Origin: Eubacterium sp. AM49-13BH
Lineage (GTDB): Bacteria > Bacillota > Clostridia > Lachnospirales > Lachnospiraceae
Direction: 5' to 3'
Assembly: GCF_003464165.1 (NCBI RefSeq)
Contig: NZ_QSEK01000003.1
Coordinates: 1-64,000 of the forward strand
Length of the DNA: 64,000 nt
In this document: positions 44,295 through 53,441 of the stretch, piece by piece
Layout of the letters: each line of letters opens with the position of its first letter
Position numbering within the stretch: position 1 is the stretch's first letter
The notes under the pieces: model-generated
The model's database searches: none
Told to the model about the DNA's origin: nothing
What the model saw: only the letters and a program-made list of their open reading frames with translations
Translations under genes and position numbers: made by a program

Positions 44295-46112
44295 TTACTG
44301 CTGTTTCTGTTTCTCTATTTTTTCTGCAAGATCATTAAGATATTCCCATCGCTCCATCTTTTCTTCAAGCTGCCTTTCCACATCTTCCTTTTCCTTAGTA
44401 AGTTCTGCAAGCTTAGAATAAGAAGTTGCATTCTTTGCAATCTCGTCATCAAGTTCTGAAACTTTAGTTTCAAGCTTCTCTATATCATCATCTATAGTCT
44501 CATATTCCTTCTGTTCCATGTATGTGAACTTAATCTTATCCTCATGACTGTTATATGCTTTCTTCACTTGCCCTGCTGCCTTTGATTTGGGCGCATCAGC
44601 TGTTCCATTTGATGCCACATTATATATAGAAGAAACACATTTATCCCTGTAGTCCGTATAACCACCTTCATACTGTGTAAGGTGGCCTCCTGCCTCAAAT
44701 GCAAATATCCTGTCAACGACTCTGTCAAGAAAATATCTGTCATGTGAAACTGTGATTACAATACCTGCAAATCCATCAAGATACTCCTCAAGAATCTCAA
44801 GAGTTTCAATGTCAAGATCATTGGTAGGCTCATCGAGAATAAGCACATTTGGCGCACTCATAAGAACACTTAACAGATAAAGTCTTCTCTTCTCACCACC
44901 TGACAGCTTGCTTATCGGTGTCCACTGCTGCTTCGGTGTAAACAAAAACTTCTCACACATCTGTGACGCTGTTGCCTTTCCATCTGCCGTCGTAACATAT
45001 TCACCTATGCTTCTTACGAACTCAAGCACAGTAAGACTGTCGTCAAGTGGTTCATTCTCCTGCATGAAATATCCAATTCTTACAGTCTCTCCAACCTCAA
45101 CACTACCGCTGTCCGGTTCAAGCTGTCCTGCTATAATCTTCATAAGCGTAGACTTGCCGCATCCGTTATCACCAACAATACCGATTCTGTCATCTCTTAG
45201 AAAAATGTAGGTAAAATCATCTATTATTGTCCTCTCTCCAAAGCTTTTACAAATGTTGTGAAGTTCAACAGTCTTTCTTCCAAGTCTGCTGCTGACTGAA
45301 TTCATATCCATAAGCTGCTTGTCAAATCTGGCTCTCGCCTGCTTTGAAGCTTCCTTCATATCCTCAAATCTGTCAATCCGGGCCTGCTGCTTGGTAGAAC
45401 GAGCCTGACATCCCCTTCTTATCCACGCGAGTTCTTTCCTTAATATATTCTGCCTCTTGGCTTCAGTCGCCCTCTCCATCTCCTCACGCTGGGTCTTCAG
45501 CTCAAGAAAGCCTGAATAATTCGTATCGTAGCTGTACAGGGAAGCTTTATCAAGCTCAACAATCCTGTTAGTTACATTATCAAGGAAATACCTGTCATGA
45601 GTAACCATGATAAGTTCACCCTTAAAACTCTTAATAAACTGCTCCAGCCAGAGCACCATGTCATTATCAAGATGGTTCGTAGGTTCGTCAAGAATAAGAA
45701 GCCTTGCCGGCTCAACTAAAGTTCTTGCAAGTGCTGCTCTCTTTTTCTGACCGCCTGATAAAATATTCATCATTGCAGCGTGATTTGTTATTCCAAGCTT
45801 GTTAAGAATCTCTTTTGCTTTCGGCTGGCTGTCTGCATGCTTTCCACGCATAACATATTCCAGTACATTTTCATTATCATAATACAGAGGTGTCTGCGCA
45901 AGATACGCAAGCTCAATTCCCTTGCCCTTTACAACCTGTCCCTCATCTGGTTCTTCAACACCCGCAATAATCTTTAAAAGAGTAGACTTACCCGTTCCAT
46001 TCACACCTATAAGCCCAATCTTATCACCACTGTTAATTCCCAGACTTATATTATTAAAAAGTTCCTTTTCTCCGTAGGTCTTGCTGACCTTTTCAATATT
46101 TAATATATTCAC
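44295..46112 (-). CDS. ABC-F ATPase, Uup-like
   Basis: A 605-residue soluble protein with two ABC domains and no membrane part. Walker A motifs are GVNGTGKST near 38 and GDNGCGKST near 330; signatures are LSGGQKKRA and LSGGEKRRL; both Walker B motifs read LILDEPTN. The linker between domains (about 235-290) is charged and helical, and the C-terminus (about 545-605) is a coiled coil, as in Uup. ABC-F proteins act on ribosomes or branched DNA. It lies 20 bases downstream of the SulP gene, probably cotranscribed. Confidence 0.9.
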   Translation of the reverse strand: MNILNIEKVSKTYGEKELFNNISLGINSGDKIGLIGVNGTGKSTLLKIIAGVEEPDEGQVVKGKGIELAYLAQTPLYYDNENVLEYVMRGKHADSQPKAKEILNKLGITNHAAMMNILSGGQKKRAALARTLVEPARLLILDEPTNHLDNDMVLWLEQFIKSFKGELIMVTHDRYFLDNVTNRIVELDKASLYSYDTNYSGFLELKTQREEMERATEAKRQNILRKELAWIRRGCQARSTKQQARIDRFEDMKEASKQARARFDKQLMDMNSVSSRLGRKTVELHNICKSFGERTIIDDFTYIFLRDDRIGIVGDNGCGKSTLMKIIAGQLEPDSGSVEVGETVRIGYFMQENEPLDDSLTVLEFVRSIGEYVTTADGKATASQMCEKFLFTPKQQWTPISKLSGGEKRRLYLLSVLMSAPNVLILDEPTNDLDIETLEILEEYLDGFAGIVITVSHDRYFLDRVVDRIFAFEAGGHLTQYEGGYTDYRDKCVSSIYNVASNGTADAPKSKAAGQVKKAYNSHEDKIKFTYMEQKEYETIDDDIEKLETKVSELDDEIAKNATSYSKLAELTKEKEDVERQLEEKMERWEYLNDLAEKIEKQKQQ

Positions 46113-46132
46113 TATTATCTCCGTTATATAAA

Positions 46133-48322
46133 TTATTGGTCATCATCTGAAAGATTATAGAAATTCTTAAGCTTCTGTGCAAGCTCCGGGTCTTTCTTCT
46201 TCAGATGTTCATAATGCTTCCTCTTCTGCTCCATCATATGCTCATATGCATACGGATTGTGAAGTTTTACTCTGTCAAGCATTTCCTTTCTGTGTTCTTT
46301 AAGCATCTGGATTGCGTCAGGATTAATCTGTGCCAGCTTCTTCTCGACAACCACACGGCGTTCATCAATTCTTTTCTCAATATCATCAATATCAAGATTC
46401 GAATATTTTTTATCATCAAACAAATGCATCTCAAGTCGCTCAAGCAGCTCATTCTCATCAAAGAGTCCGATTCTTCCCCATGCTGCATGCTTTTCAGCAT
46501 CAACAATAACATTCTTCTCATCTTTCTTGACACTGCCTATCTCATCAGCCATCTCTGTTGCCATCTTCTCAAGCCATTCGTCTGCATCTGCACCAAAAGC
46601 CCACTCGATCTCAGCAAGCCTTTCGTTGTCCTCATGTACCTCACCAGAAACAGCCTGCTCTCCTTCCCCCTCCTCAACAGGATAAGGTCTGTCAAACCCT
46701 GCATCTCTTAAGGCAAGCGGAATAGTTCTTCTTACAACACCTTTTTCAACAAGCATGCCTGCGCCAAGTTCCCTTAACTGGTCATTAAGCGTGTGTTCAT
46801 GCTCTGTAATATAGAACCTGATGCCTTTCTTTTCAAGTGCCTTATATAAAGACATAAGCCTGTCAACTGCCGTCACATCAATAGAACCCACACCTCCGGC
46901 GTCTACAATTACCATTTTAGTATTATCATCAAGATTCTTTTCTATATCATCAACAAATGTATTAATATTTGCAAAGAAAAGTGCACCATTAAATCTGTAT
47001 ATAACCGCACCTTTTATCCTCTTTACATTACGGTATCTGTTAAGGCTGTAGAACCCATCCTGTCCCGGTATAACTCCGAGAAATGCTCTTGGCGGTTCCA
47101 CCGCTTTGACAATAACAGCAATGAATGAAAGAATTACACCGATTACAACTCCGTATATCGTTCCGAATAACAGAACGCCTAAAAATGCTCCTACAAATAT
47201 TGCAAACTCCTTATGGTCTGTTTTCCATAATTTAACTGCAAGCCTGAATTCAGTAATTCCAATCAATGCAGCAACAACAATTCCTGTAAGTATTGGTACA
47301 GGAAGATACTCAAGCACCGGCGTACCAAAAAGCACTATAAGAAGCATTGTCAGAGAAGCTGTTATTGACATAATCTGTGATTTACAACCAAACTGATCTG
47401 CAATTCCTGTTCTTGACACACTTCCATTCAAAGGACATCCGCCAATTACAGCAGAAGCCGCATTTGCAGCAGCATAAGACAGAATTTCTCTGTTATTGCT
47501 TACTTTATAGCCATATTTGTTGGCATAATTATTAGTTGCAAGCAATGTCTGCGCCATGACAACACCTGCCACTGAAAGTCCAAGAAGTATTATATCTGAC
47601 GGATTCTTAAACACAACCGACATATCAGGAAGTGAGAATCCCGGCAGCCCCTTATCAACATGTGGAAGAAGCTTAACACCGAATCTGTCAATATGAAAAA
47701 TTGCAGTTGCAAGTGCACCAAGTACCATAAGAAGTACTGACATCGGAAACTTTGGAATGAACTTCTTCGCAACAAGAATAATCACAACTGTTCCGACTCC
47801 AAGCACTGCCGACAACAGATTGAACGACTTCATCTCACCAGCTATATGTATAAGAAGCTTTATTGCCTCTCCTGTTCCCGCATTACCACCAAACAGCTTT
47901 GCTGCCTGCATAAGAATTATTGTCACACCAATACCGCTTATAAATCCACCCATTACAGGTGTTGATATGTAATTGACAATACGGCCTGCTTTAATAAAAA
48001 AGAAAACCAACAGCCACAATGCTGCAACTAAAGTTATCGCCGGAACTACTGCCTTCGCCTCCTCAGAGCCTGACACTATCCCGAGCGTTGCAAGTGTTCC
48101 ACCAACAAGTGCCGCCGGAGTTGCATCCACTCCGAACACGAACTGCGGCGAAGATGTCACAAGTCCATATATAAGCACTGGCAGAATAGAGCAGTACAGA
48201 CCATACACCGCAGGCAGTCCCGCAATCTGTGCATATCCCATTGATATAGGAATTGACACAAGTGCAACAATTATTCCTGAAATAATATCCTTCTGTATAT
48301 TCTTTAAACTAACATTTTTCAA
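46133..48322 (-). CDS. SulP-family anion transporter with STAS and long C-tail
   Basis: A 729-residue protein: a SulP membrane domain of about 12 helices (1-410), with ISMGYAQIAGLPAVYGLY near 27 and the NAASAVIGGCPLNGSVSRTG block near 290; a STAS domain (about 430-540) with VIYRFNGALFFANI and VIVDAGGVGSIDVTAVDRL; and a 180-residue charged tail with helical, Glu/Lys-rich segments to the end. SulP proteins carry sulfate, bicarbonate or dicarboxylates; the substrate is unclear. The tail is not part of the usual family layout. Confidence 0.9.
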   Translation of the reverse strand: MKNVSLKNIQKDIISGIIVALVSIPISMGYAQIAGLPAVYGLYCSILPVLIYGLVTSSPQFVFGVDATPAALVGGTLATLGIVSGSEEAKAVVPAITLVAALWLLVFFFIKAGRIVNYISTPVMGGFISGIGVTIILMQAAKLFGGNAGTGEAIKLLIHIAGEMKSFNLLSAVLGVGTVVIILVAKKFIPKFPMSVLLMVLGALATAIFHIDRFGVKLLPHVDKGLPGFSLPDMSVVFKNPSDIILLGLSVAGVVMAQTLLATNNYANKYGYKVSNNREILSYAAANAASAVIGGCPLNGSVSRTGIADQFGCKSQIMSITASLTMLLIVLFGTPVLEYLPVPILTGIVVAALIGITEFRLAVKLWKTDHKEFAIFVGAFLGVLLFGTIYGVVIGVILSFIAVIVKAVEPPRAFLGVIPGQDGFYSLNRYRNVKRIKGAVIYRFNGALFFANINTFVDDIEKNLDDNTKMVIVDAGGVGSIDVTAVDRLMSLYKALEKKGIRFYITEHEHTLNDQLRELGAGMLVEKGVVRRTIPLALRDAGFDRPYPVEEGEGEQAVSGEVHEDNERLAEIEWAFGADADEWLEKMATEMADEIGSVKKDEKNVIVDAEKHAAWGRIGLFDENELLERLEMHLFDDKKYSNLDIDDIEKRIDERRVVVEKKLAQINPDAIQMLKEHRKEMLDRVKLHNPYAYEHMMEQKRKHYEHLKKKDPELAQKLKNFYNLSDDDQ

Positions 48323-48398
48323 TATGCATCGCCCCTTAATCAGATTTCGATAGAATATATTAACATAAAATAAGCCTGTTCAAAACATTTTTGCACGA

Positions 48399-48427
48399 TT
48401 GCAGTTATTAATATTTTCGTATATAAT
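48399..48427 (+). promoter_or_regulatory. Promoter of the methyltransferase gene
   Basis: TTGCAG (48399-48404), 17 bases, then a perfect TATAAT (48422-48427), about 60 bases ahead of the start codon. Confidence 0.7.
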
Positions 48428-48490
48428 TATTTAATAACAAATGCGGTACCAAACTGCAACACATTTTTATATAGAAAAGGATACTTAATT

Positions 48491-49381
48491 ATGTTTATAG
48501 CTGACAACTGGAAAGATTATGAAGTAATAGATACCTCTAAGGGCGAAAAACTTGAACGCTGGGGTAAGTATATTCTTGTACGCCCGGACCCACAGGTAAT
48601 ATGGGACACTCCTAAGAAAGAGCGTGGCTGGAAAAATATGAACGGTCATTACCACAGAAGTTCTAAGGGCGGCGGAGAATGGGAGTTCTTTGACCTTCCA
48701 CAGCAGTGGCAGATTCACTACAACAGTCCTTCATTTGAACAGGAGCTGACATTCAACTTAAAGCCATTCAGCTTCAAGCACACGGGAATATTCCCTGAGC
48801 AGGCTGCTAACTGGGACTGGTTTGGAAAGATAATCTCTGATGCCAGGAAAAAGCGTGGCAGTGAACCTGTAAAGGTTCTTAACCTGTTTGCTTATACTGG
48901 TGGAGCAACACTTGCATGTGCAGCCGCAGGTGCTAATGTTACGCATGTAGATGCTTCTAAGGGTATAGTCGCATGGGCTAAAGAAAATGCACAATCTTCA
49001 GGACTTATCGACAAGCCTATCCGATGGATAGTTGATGACTGTGTAAAGTTTGTAGAAAGAGAGATAAGAAGAGGTAACCATTACGACGCAATCATCATGG
49101 ATCCGCCTTCATATGGACGTGGTCCTAAAGGAGAAATCTGGAAAATAGAGGAAGCTATACACCCGCTTGTTAAGCTTTGTGCACAGCTTCTTTCTGATAA
49201 GCCATTATTTTTCCTTATTAATTCATACACTACAGGTCTTCAGCCGGCCGTTCTTACTTATATGTTAAGCACAGAGCTTAAGAGCTTTGGCGGACACTGT
49301 GATTCACAGGAAGTAGGTCTTCCTGTTTCAAGCAACGGACTTGTTCTTCCATGTGGAGCTTCTGGCCGCTGGATGAAATAA
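48491..49381 (+). CDS. SAM-dependent methyltransferase (RlmI-like)
   Basis: A 296-residue class I methyltransferase. The SAM motif VLNLFAYTGGATLACAAAGA is near 135, the acidic motif HVDASKGIVAWAKEN follows, and the catalytic motif IIMDPPSYGRGP is near 202. This pattern is close to 23S rRNA methyltransferases of the RlmI/RlmK type, but the N-terminal PUA domain is absent, so the target is uncertain. It is a single plus-strand gene, convergent with the NusG_II gene with no gap between stop codons. Confidence 0.85.
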   Translation: MFIADNWKDYEVIDTSKGEKLERWGKYILVRPDPQVIWDTPKKERGWKNMNGHYHRSSKGGGEWEFFDLPQQWQIHYNSPSFEQELTFNLKPFSFKHTGIFPEQAANWDWFGKIISDARKKRGSEPVKVLNLFAYTGGATLACAAAGANVTHVDASKGIVAWAKENAQSSGLIDKPIRWIVDDCVKFVEREIRRGNHYDAIIMDPPSYGRGPKGEIWKIEEAIHPLVKLCAQLLSDKPLFFLINSYTTGLQPAVLTYMLSTELKSFGGHCDSQEVGLPVSSNGLVLPCGASGRWMK

Positions 49382-49786
49382 TTAATACACAACACCATCG
49401 AGTGACGGCGATTCTTCGCCGTCATTCACAATTCTAATAACAAGATGATTAGGCAGACATGTGATTGGCATTAAAGGCTCAGATATATAGCCCATGTTCA
49501 CACACAGCTTATCCGGACAGCTTGCATCAGCAATCTTAATCTTTCCATTCTCGACAAGAATATCATTATACTCTCCATCCCCGTATTCAATCCTGAACGT
49601 GTACGGATTCTTAACATCATCTAACGAAACAGTTCTTAACAATTCGTTATCTCTGTATATATAAGCGGTCTTACTACCGTCATTCTTTCCTGATTTCATA
49701 TATATAATAGAAGCCACACTTGCCCCGACAAGCAGGACAATCACAGCCACCACTGCAACAACTCTTTTTTTCACAATCTCCTCCAT
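49382..49786 (-). CDS. NusG domain II protein, membrane-anchored
   Basis: A 134-residue protein with one N-terminal membrane helix (about 8-30) and an extracytoplasmic NusG_II-type beta domain containing the paired-cysteine motif CPDKLCVNMG near 91 and a later cysteine in ITCLPNHLVI. It is 3 bases downstream of the Gx transporter gene. I recall this pair from the flavin-based electron-transfer locus of Listeria (eetA/eetB type), though I cannot check it here. The cysteines suggest a redox or metal role. Confidence 0.82.
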   Translation of the reverse strand: MEEIVKKRVVAVVAVIVLLVGASVASIIYMKSGKNDGSKTAYIYRDNELLRTVSLDDVKNPYTFRIEYGDGEYNDILVENGKIKIADASCPDKLCVNMGYISEPLMPITCLPNHLVIRIVNDGEESPSLDGVVY

Positions 49787-49789
49787 CTG

Positions 49790-50302
49790 CTATATAGTAT
49801 ATTTTTTAGGAATATATCTGTCTGCAAAGAAGCACACAAGGCCCGTAAACAGACCTGTTATAACACCGCTTATCACAAGGAACGGCATGTACGCAAATAT
49901 ACCTGACAATCTGAGTATGAAAAATGCAGCAAGAATCTGACCTGCATTGTGCGACACCGCGCCAAGTATACCTGTAAGGAATATATACTGTCCCCTAAGC
50001 AATTTATTAACAGCTGCCATCACAATAAGACATAAAAATCCACCACTTACACTATATATAAATGATACTGCCTGCCCTGTAAATATTGTAGCCAGTATAA
50101 TTCTCATAGCCAGCACAATAGCTGCATCACTGAATTTATACCTTTTTAATACAAAAAGTGTGACTATATTGGCAAGCCCTAACTTAACTCCCGGTATTGG
50201 AACAAGCGTAGGTATCGCTGATTCCACAACAAATATTGTCAGTGCAATTGTTGTAAGTAATGCCAGCGTTGTAAGTCTCTTAACATCAAAAGTTTTCTTC
50301 AT
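49790..50302 (-). CDS. Gx transporter family membrane protein
   Basis: A 170-residue protein with about five membrane helices, of the family often annotated as heptaprenyl diphosphate synthase component I or Gx transporter. Family pattern: PGVKLGLANIVTLFVL near 37 and SVSGGFLCLIVMA, with GAVSHNAGQILAA near 112. It resembles ECF S components in size and topology. The start at MKKTFDVKRL was chosen over an upstream ATG lacking a ribosome site. It forms a unit with the NusG_II gene; no polyprenyl synthase is nearby. Confidence 0.85.
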   Translation of the reverse strand: MKKTFDVKRLTTLALLTTIALTIFVVESAIPTLVPIPGVKLGLANIVTLFVLKRYKFSDAAIVLAMRIILATIFTGQAVSFIYSVSGGFLCLIVMAAVNKLLRGQYIFLTGILGAVSHNAGQILAAFFILRLSGIFAYMPFLVISGVITGLFTGLVCFFADRYIPKKYTI

Positions 50303-50398
50303 GTCTGCCTCCGCATAAATATTACCTATGCATTTTAACAGACATTTCATATTAAGACAATAATTCGTTAAATTAATTCAAATTCGTGCAAAATCAGT

Positions 50399-50426
50399 TT
50401 GACAGTTTGCAAAAATATAGTATAAT
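50399..50426 (+). promoter_or_regulatory. Promoter of the MATE gene
   Basis: TTGACA (50399-50404), 16 bases, then TATAAT (50421-50426): full consensus hexamers about 38 bases ahead of the start codon. Confidence 0.8.
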
Positions 50427-50464
50427 CATTTGGCTTTATAAATATACGAAAGTGAGGAAATCCT

Positions 50465-51813
50465 ATGGTAAAAGACATGACAAATGGTTCGCCTTCCAAG
50501 CATATTCTTGGATTTGCAGTTCCAATGCTGTTCGGAATGCTGTTTCAGCAGTTCTACAACCTTGTTGACACAATAATCGTTGGTAAAACTCTTGGTGTTG
50601 AAGCTCTTGCCGGAGTTGGAGCAACAGGTTCTATCAACTTCATGATAATCGGCTTCTGTATGGGAGTCTGTAACGGATTCGTGATTCCGGTTGCCCAATG
50701 CTTTGGTGCAAAGAAACCTCGGACCTTAGAAAATATGTATTTAACGGATATATATGCAGTGTTGTTTTCGCCATAGTGCTTACACTTGCATCCGTAATAT
50801 TCTGCCGCAGGATACTTAATATCATGAATACACCGGCAGATATTATTGACCATGCCTACAATTACATAGTTGTTATATTCATCGGAATCCCAACTGTGTT
50901 CCTGTACAACATGGTATCTGGCGTTATCCGTTCGCTTGGTGACAGTAAAACACCTGTAGTTTTCCTTGTGCTTTCTTCAATTATAAATGTTGTACTTGAT
51001 TTCTTTCTTATTCTTGTATGTAAGATGGGTGTTGCCGGAGCCGGCTGGGCGACCGTAACATCACAGTTAATTTCAGGTCTTACCTGCCTTATATATATGT
51101 ATAAGAAATATGACATCTTAAAAGGAGACAAATCAGAAAGGGTACTTGATAGAAGATTCATCACCAACCTGTGTATGAACGGTGTTCCTATGGGACTCCA
51201 GTATTCAATAACAGCCATCGGAAGTACAATCCTTCAGGCTGCTGTTAATACACTTGGTTCAACATATGTAGCTGCAATGACTGCCGGTTCTAAGATGTTC
51301 AACTTTACTTGTTGTCCATTTGATGCACTCGGCTCAACCATGGCAACCTATGCCGGGCAGAATGTTGGAGCTGCCAAGATCAAAAGACTTGGTCAGGGCG
51401 TACGCTCTGCTATGATAATTGGTTCAGTATACAGTGTTCTTTCACTTATTGCTCTGTATTTCACTACAGATTATATTGCATTATTATTCGTTAATGCATC
51501 TGAGACAACAATTATTGCTCTTACAAGACAGTTCATTCTTGCATCTGCATGCTTCTACATTCCGCTTACAGGTGTTAACGTAGTCCGATTCTGCATACAG
51601 GGTATGGGCTTCTCCGTATTTGCAATATCAGCTGGTATCTTAGAGATGATTGGCCGTGCGTTTGCAGCCATCATACTTATTCCAAATATTGGATTCATGG
51701 GTGCATGCCTCGCCTCACCAATCGCATGGATTGCTGCTGACGCATTTTTATTCCCTGCATTCATACATTGTGCCAAGAAGCTTAATGCAAGGCATAATAT
51801 TAAATCAAACTAA
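50465..51813 (+). pseudogene. MATE efflux transporter, one frameshift
   Basis: Two overlapping frames encode one MATE-family drug/sodium antiporter of about 449 residues, the normal size. The first (50465-50776) has the family opening FAVPMLFGMLFQQFYNLVDTIIVG; the second (from about 50710 to 51813) carries the remaining helices. Restoring one A in the run at 50714-50716 gives FGAKKTSDLRKYVFNG, the expected MATE sequence. Like other breaks in this window it is a one-base loss in a short homopolymer. The gene has a consensus promoter and a terminator of its own. Confidence 0.88.
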
Positions 51814-51823
51814 TAACATGACT

Positions 51824-51850
51824 AAAGGGAGGACAATATTGCCCTCCCTT
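51824..51850. terminator. Bidirectional terminator
   Basis: AAGGGAGG (51825-51832) pairs with CCTCCCTT (51843-51850). It lies between the convergent MATE and C39-like genes, with AT-rich flanks. Confidence 0.75.
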
Positions 51851-51852
51851 AA

Positions 51853-52680
51853 TTATTCTATAATATAGACAGCCTGGCTGTGCATCGCTTCATATCTGGA
51901 TTGAAATGTCTCAAGATTCCTTGTTATATTACCTTCCATAGGATCCATTATATAAACAATATTCTTATTAAAATCATATCCTGTAATTACAACACAATGT
52001 TCTGGAGACATCCATGTATATTCTTTCCCATTAAATACAAATGTCTTAGATTCATATGGCTGTCTCATATCTATTGTATTCCATATTACTATCGGGTCAC
52101 CCTGAGCAACCATACCTAGAATCTCTTTAAAATCTGTTCCGCTGATATTCTTTGCAACTGCTGACATATTATTAACTTTGAAATATTTATTAGCTGCATT
52201 AACAATTGGCTGTGACATGCATCCATAACTTGTGTTATCCCTTGGATTACCAAGAAACATTTCGTAGAAGCTGCCATTGCCTTTCTTAAGATATTCATCT
52301 GACATAGTTGTTTTATCAACATTACAGCCGTAATAATTTAGTACGGATGTTAACGATGTAATCTCGCATCCTGTTGGCAGCTCTGGATTCTGATTAAGCG
52401 ATTCATAGCATTCTATTCTGTATACATCTGGTAAATCATTTACAGTCTCTTCACTTACAGAAAGCTGTTCCTCCGTCACATTACCATCGCTCTTAATTGC
52501 TGTATATTCTGCACCTACTGCTACACCTTTGCTGACATTCTTATTATTCATCTTGACTGTTAATACAAATGCTACCGTACATGCCAGTATAGTCATCATT
52601 ACAAGGAATATTTGATTCTTCCTTTTTCCTATTCTTTTGTTTTTTCTCCTACCATCTCTCCTACTCATCCCAATCACCAT
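51853..52680 (-). CDS. C39-like cysteine peptidase, membrane-anchored
   Basis: A 275-residue protein with a basic N-terminus, one membrane helix (about 25-44) and an extracytoplasmic papain-like C39 domain. The catalytic cysteine is in ELPTGCEITSLTSVLNYYG near 105, the histidine in PEHCVVITGYD near 230, and the aspartate in YIMDP near 247. Such secreted C39-like domains are common in Lachnospiraceae, with unknown targets. An in-frame ATG 12 bases downstream is an alternative start. Confidence 0.82.
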   Translation of the reverse strand: MVIGMSRRDGRRKNKRIGKRKNQIFLVMMTILACTVAFVLTVKMNNKNVSKGVAVGAEYTAIKSDGNVTEEQLSVSEETVNDLPDVYRIECYESLNQNPELPTGCEITSLTSVLNYYGCNVDKTTMSDEYLKKGNGSFYEMFLGNPRDNTSYGCMSQPIVNAANKYFKVNNMSAVAKNISGTDFKEILGMVAQGDPIVIWNTIDMRQPYESKTFVFNGKEYTWMSPEHCVVITGYDFNKNIVYIMDPMEGNITRNLETFQSRYEAMHSQAVYIIE

Positions 52681-52787
52681 CCTAACCTTCCGTTGTAAGT
52701 CAAAGTCTCATTTATTAACTTCTATACTTATATACGAAACCTAGCATGATTTGGTCTGAATAAATCGTAAAATTGTGCTTTATAATA

Positions 52788-53336
52788 TTATATAAGCTTT
52801 ACCACCTGACAATTATCAGTCATTCCATCCCAGAATTTATCCAGTGGTGTTCCTCTGAATTTTGCTATAATACTGCAGTTCATTGCACCATGACCGACAA
52901 TCAGTATATCTTTGCCACAATTTACCTGTGGCATAACTACATTGTCTATAAACTCCCCTGTTCTTGCAAAAAGCTGTTCAAAACTTTCCCCGCCTTCAAC
53001 CGTCACATAATCCTCTGGATTTTTAAAAAGAGAATTAATTGGGCAATCCTTTATTGCAAATGAATTCTCTATTCCCTCATATATTCCAAATCCCATCTCA
53101 ACAAGTCTGTCATCTGTATATACAGGTACTCCCCTTCCTTTGAGAAAAATCTCGGCTGTCTCTTTTGCTCTTACTAAAGGAGATGAATAACATATGTCAA
53201 AATGTATATCTGCATACTTTTTCCCAGCCTCTGCCGCCATCATTCTTCCCTCATCATTAAGTGGTATATCTGTTCTTCCCTGTAATTTATGACGTACATT
53301 CCAGTCTGTTTTTCCATGTCGCATTATATATAACAT
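52788..53336 (-). CDS. Histidine phosphatase family protein
   Basis: A 182-residue phosphatase of the phosphoglycerate-mutase superfamily. The catalytic MRHGKTDWN is at 5-13, the second motif SSPLVRAKETA near 55, and the second histidine in VGHGAMN near 150. Relatives include alpha-ribazole phosphatases and broad-range phosphatases; there are no cobalamin genes nearby. It lies just beyond the tuf terminator. Confidence 0.9.
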   Translation of the reverse strand: MLYIMRHGKTDWNVRHKLQGRTDIPLNDEGRMMAAEAGKKYADIHFDICYSSPLVRAKETAEIFLKGRGVPVYTDDRLVEMGFGIYEGIENSFAIKDCPINSLFKNPEDYVTVEGGESFEQLFARTGEFIDNVVMPQVNCGKDILIVGHGAMNCSIIAKFRGTPLDKFWDGMTDNCQVVKLI

Positions 53337-53386
53337 GTTGTACTCCTCTTTTTATCACACTCTGGTTCTCTCATCGCTGCTCGCGC

Positions 53387-53419
53387 AAAAAAGGGTTTCC
53401 GAGAAACCCGGAAACCCTT
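53387..53419 (-). terminator. Terminator after tuf
   Basis: On the minus strand AAGGGTTTCC and GGAAACCCTT form a 10-bp stem followed by TTTT. It ends the str operon. Confidence 0.95.
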
Positions 53420-53441
53420 GAAAGAACTGTATTAATAACAA

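Noticed and set aside
46205..46711. Plus-strand 168-codon open frame opposite the SulP tail
   Set aside because: It is antisense to a well-supported gene, has no ribosome site, and its composition reflects the codon bias of the minus-strand gene.
47973..48353. Plus-strand 126-codon open frame opposite the SulP N-terminus
   Set aside because: Antisense shadow of conserved transporter helices without a start signal.
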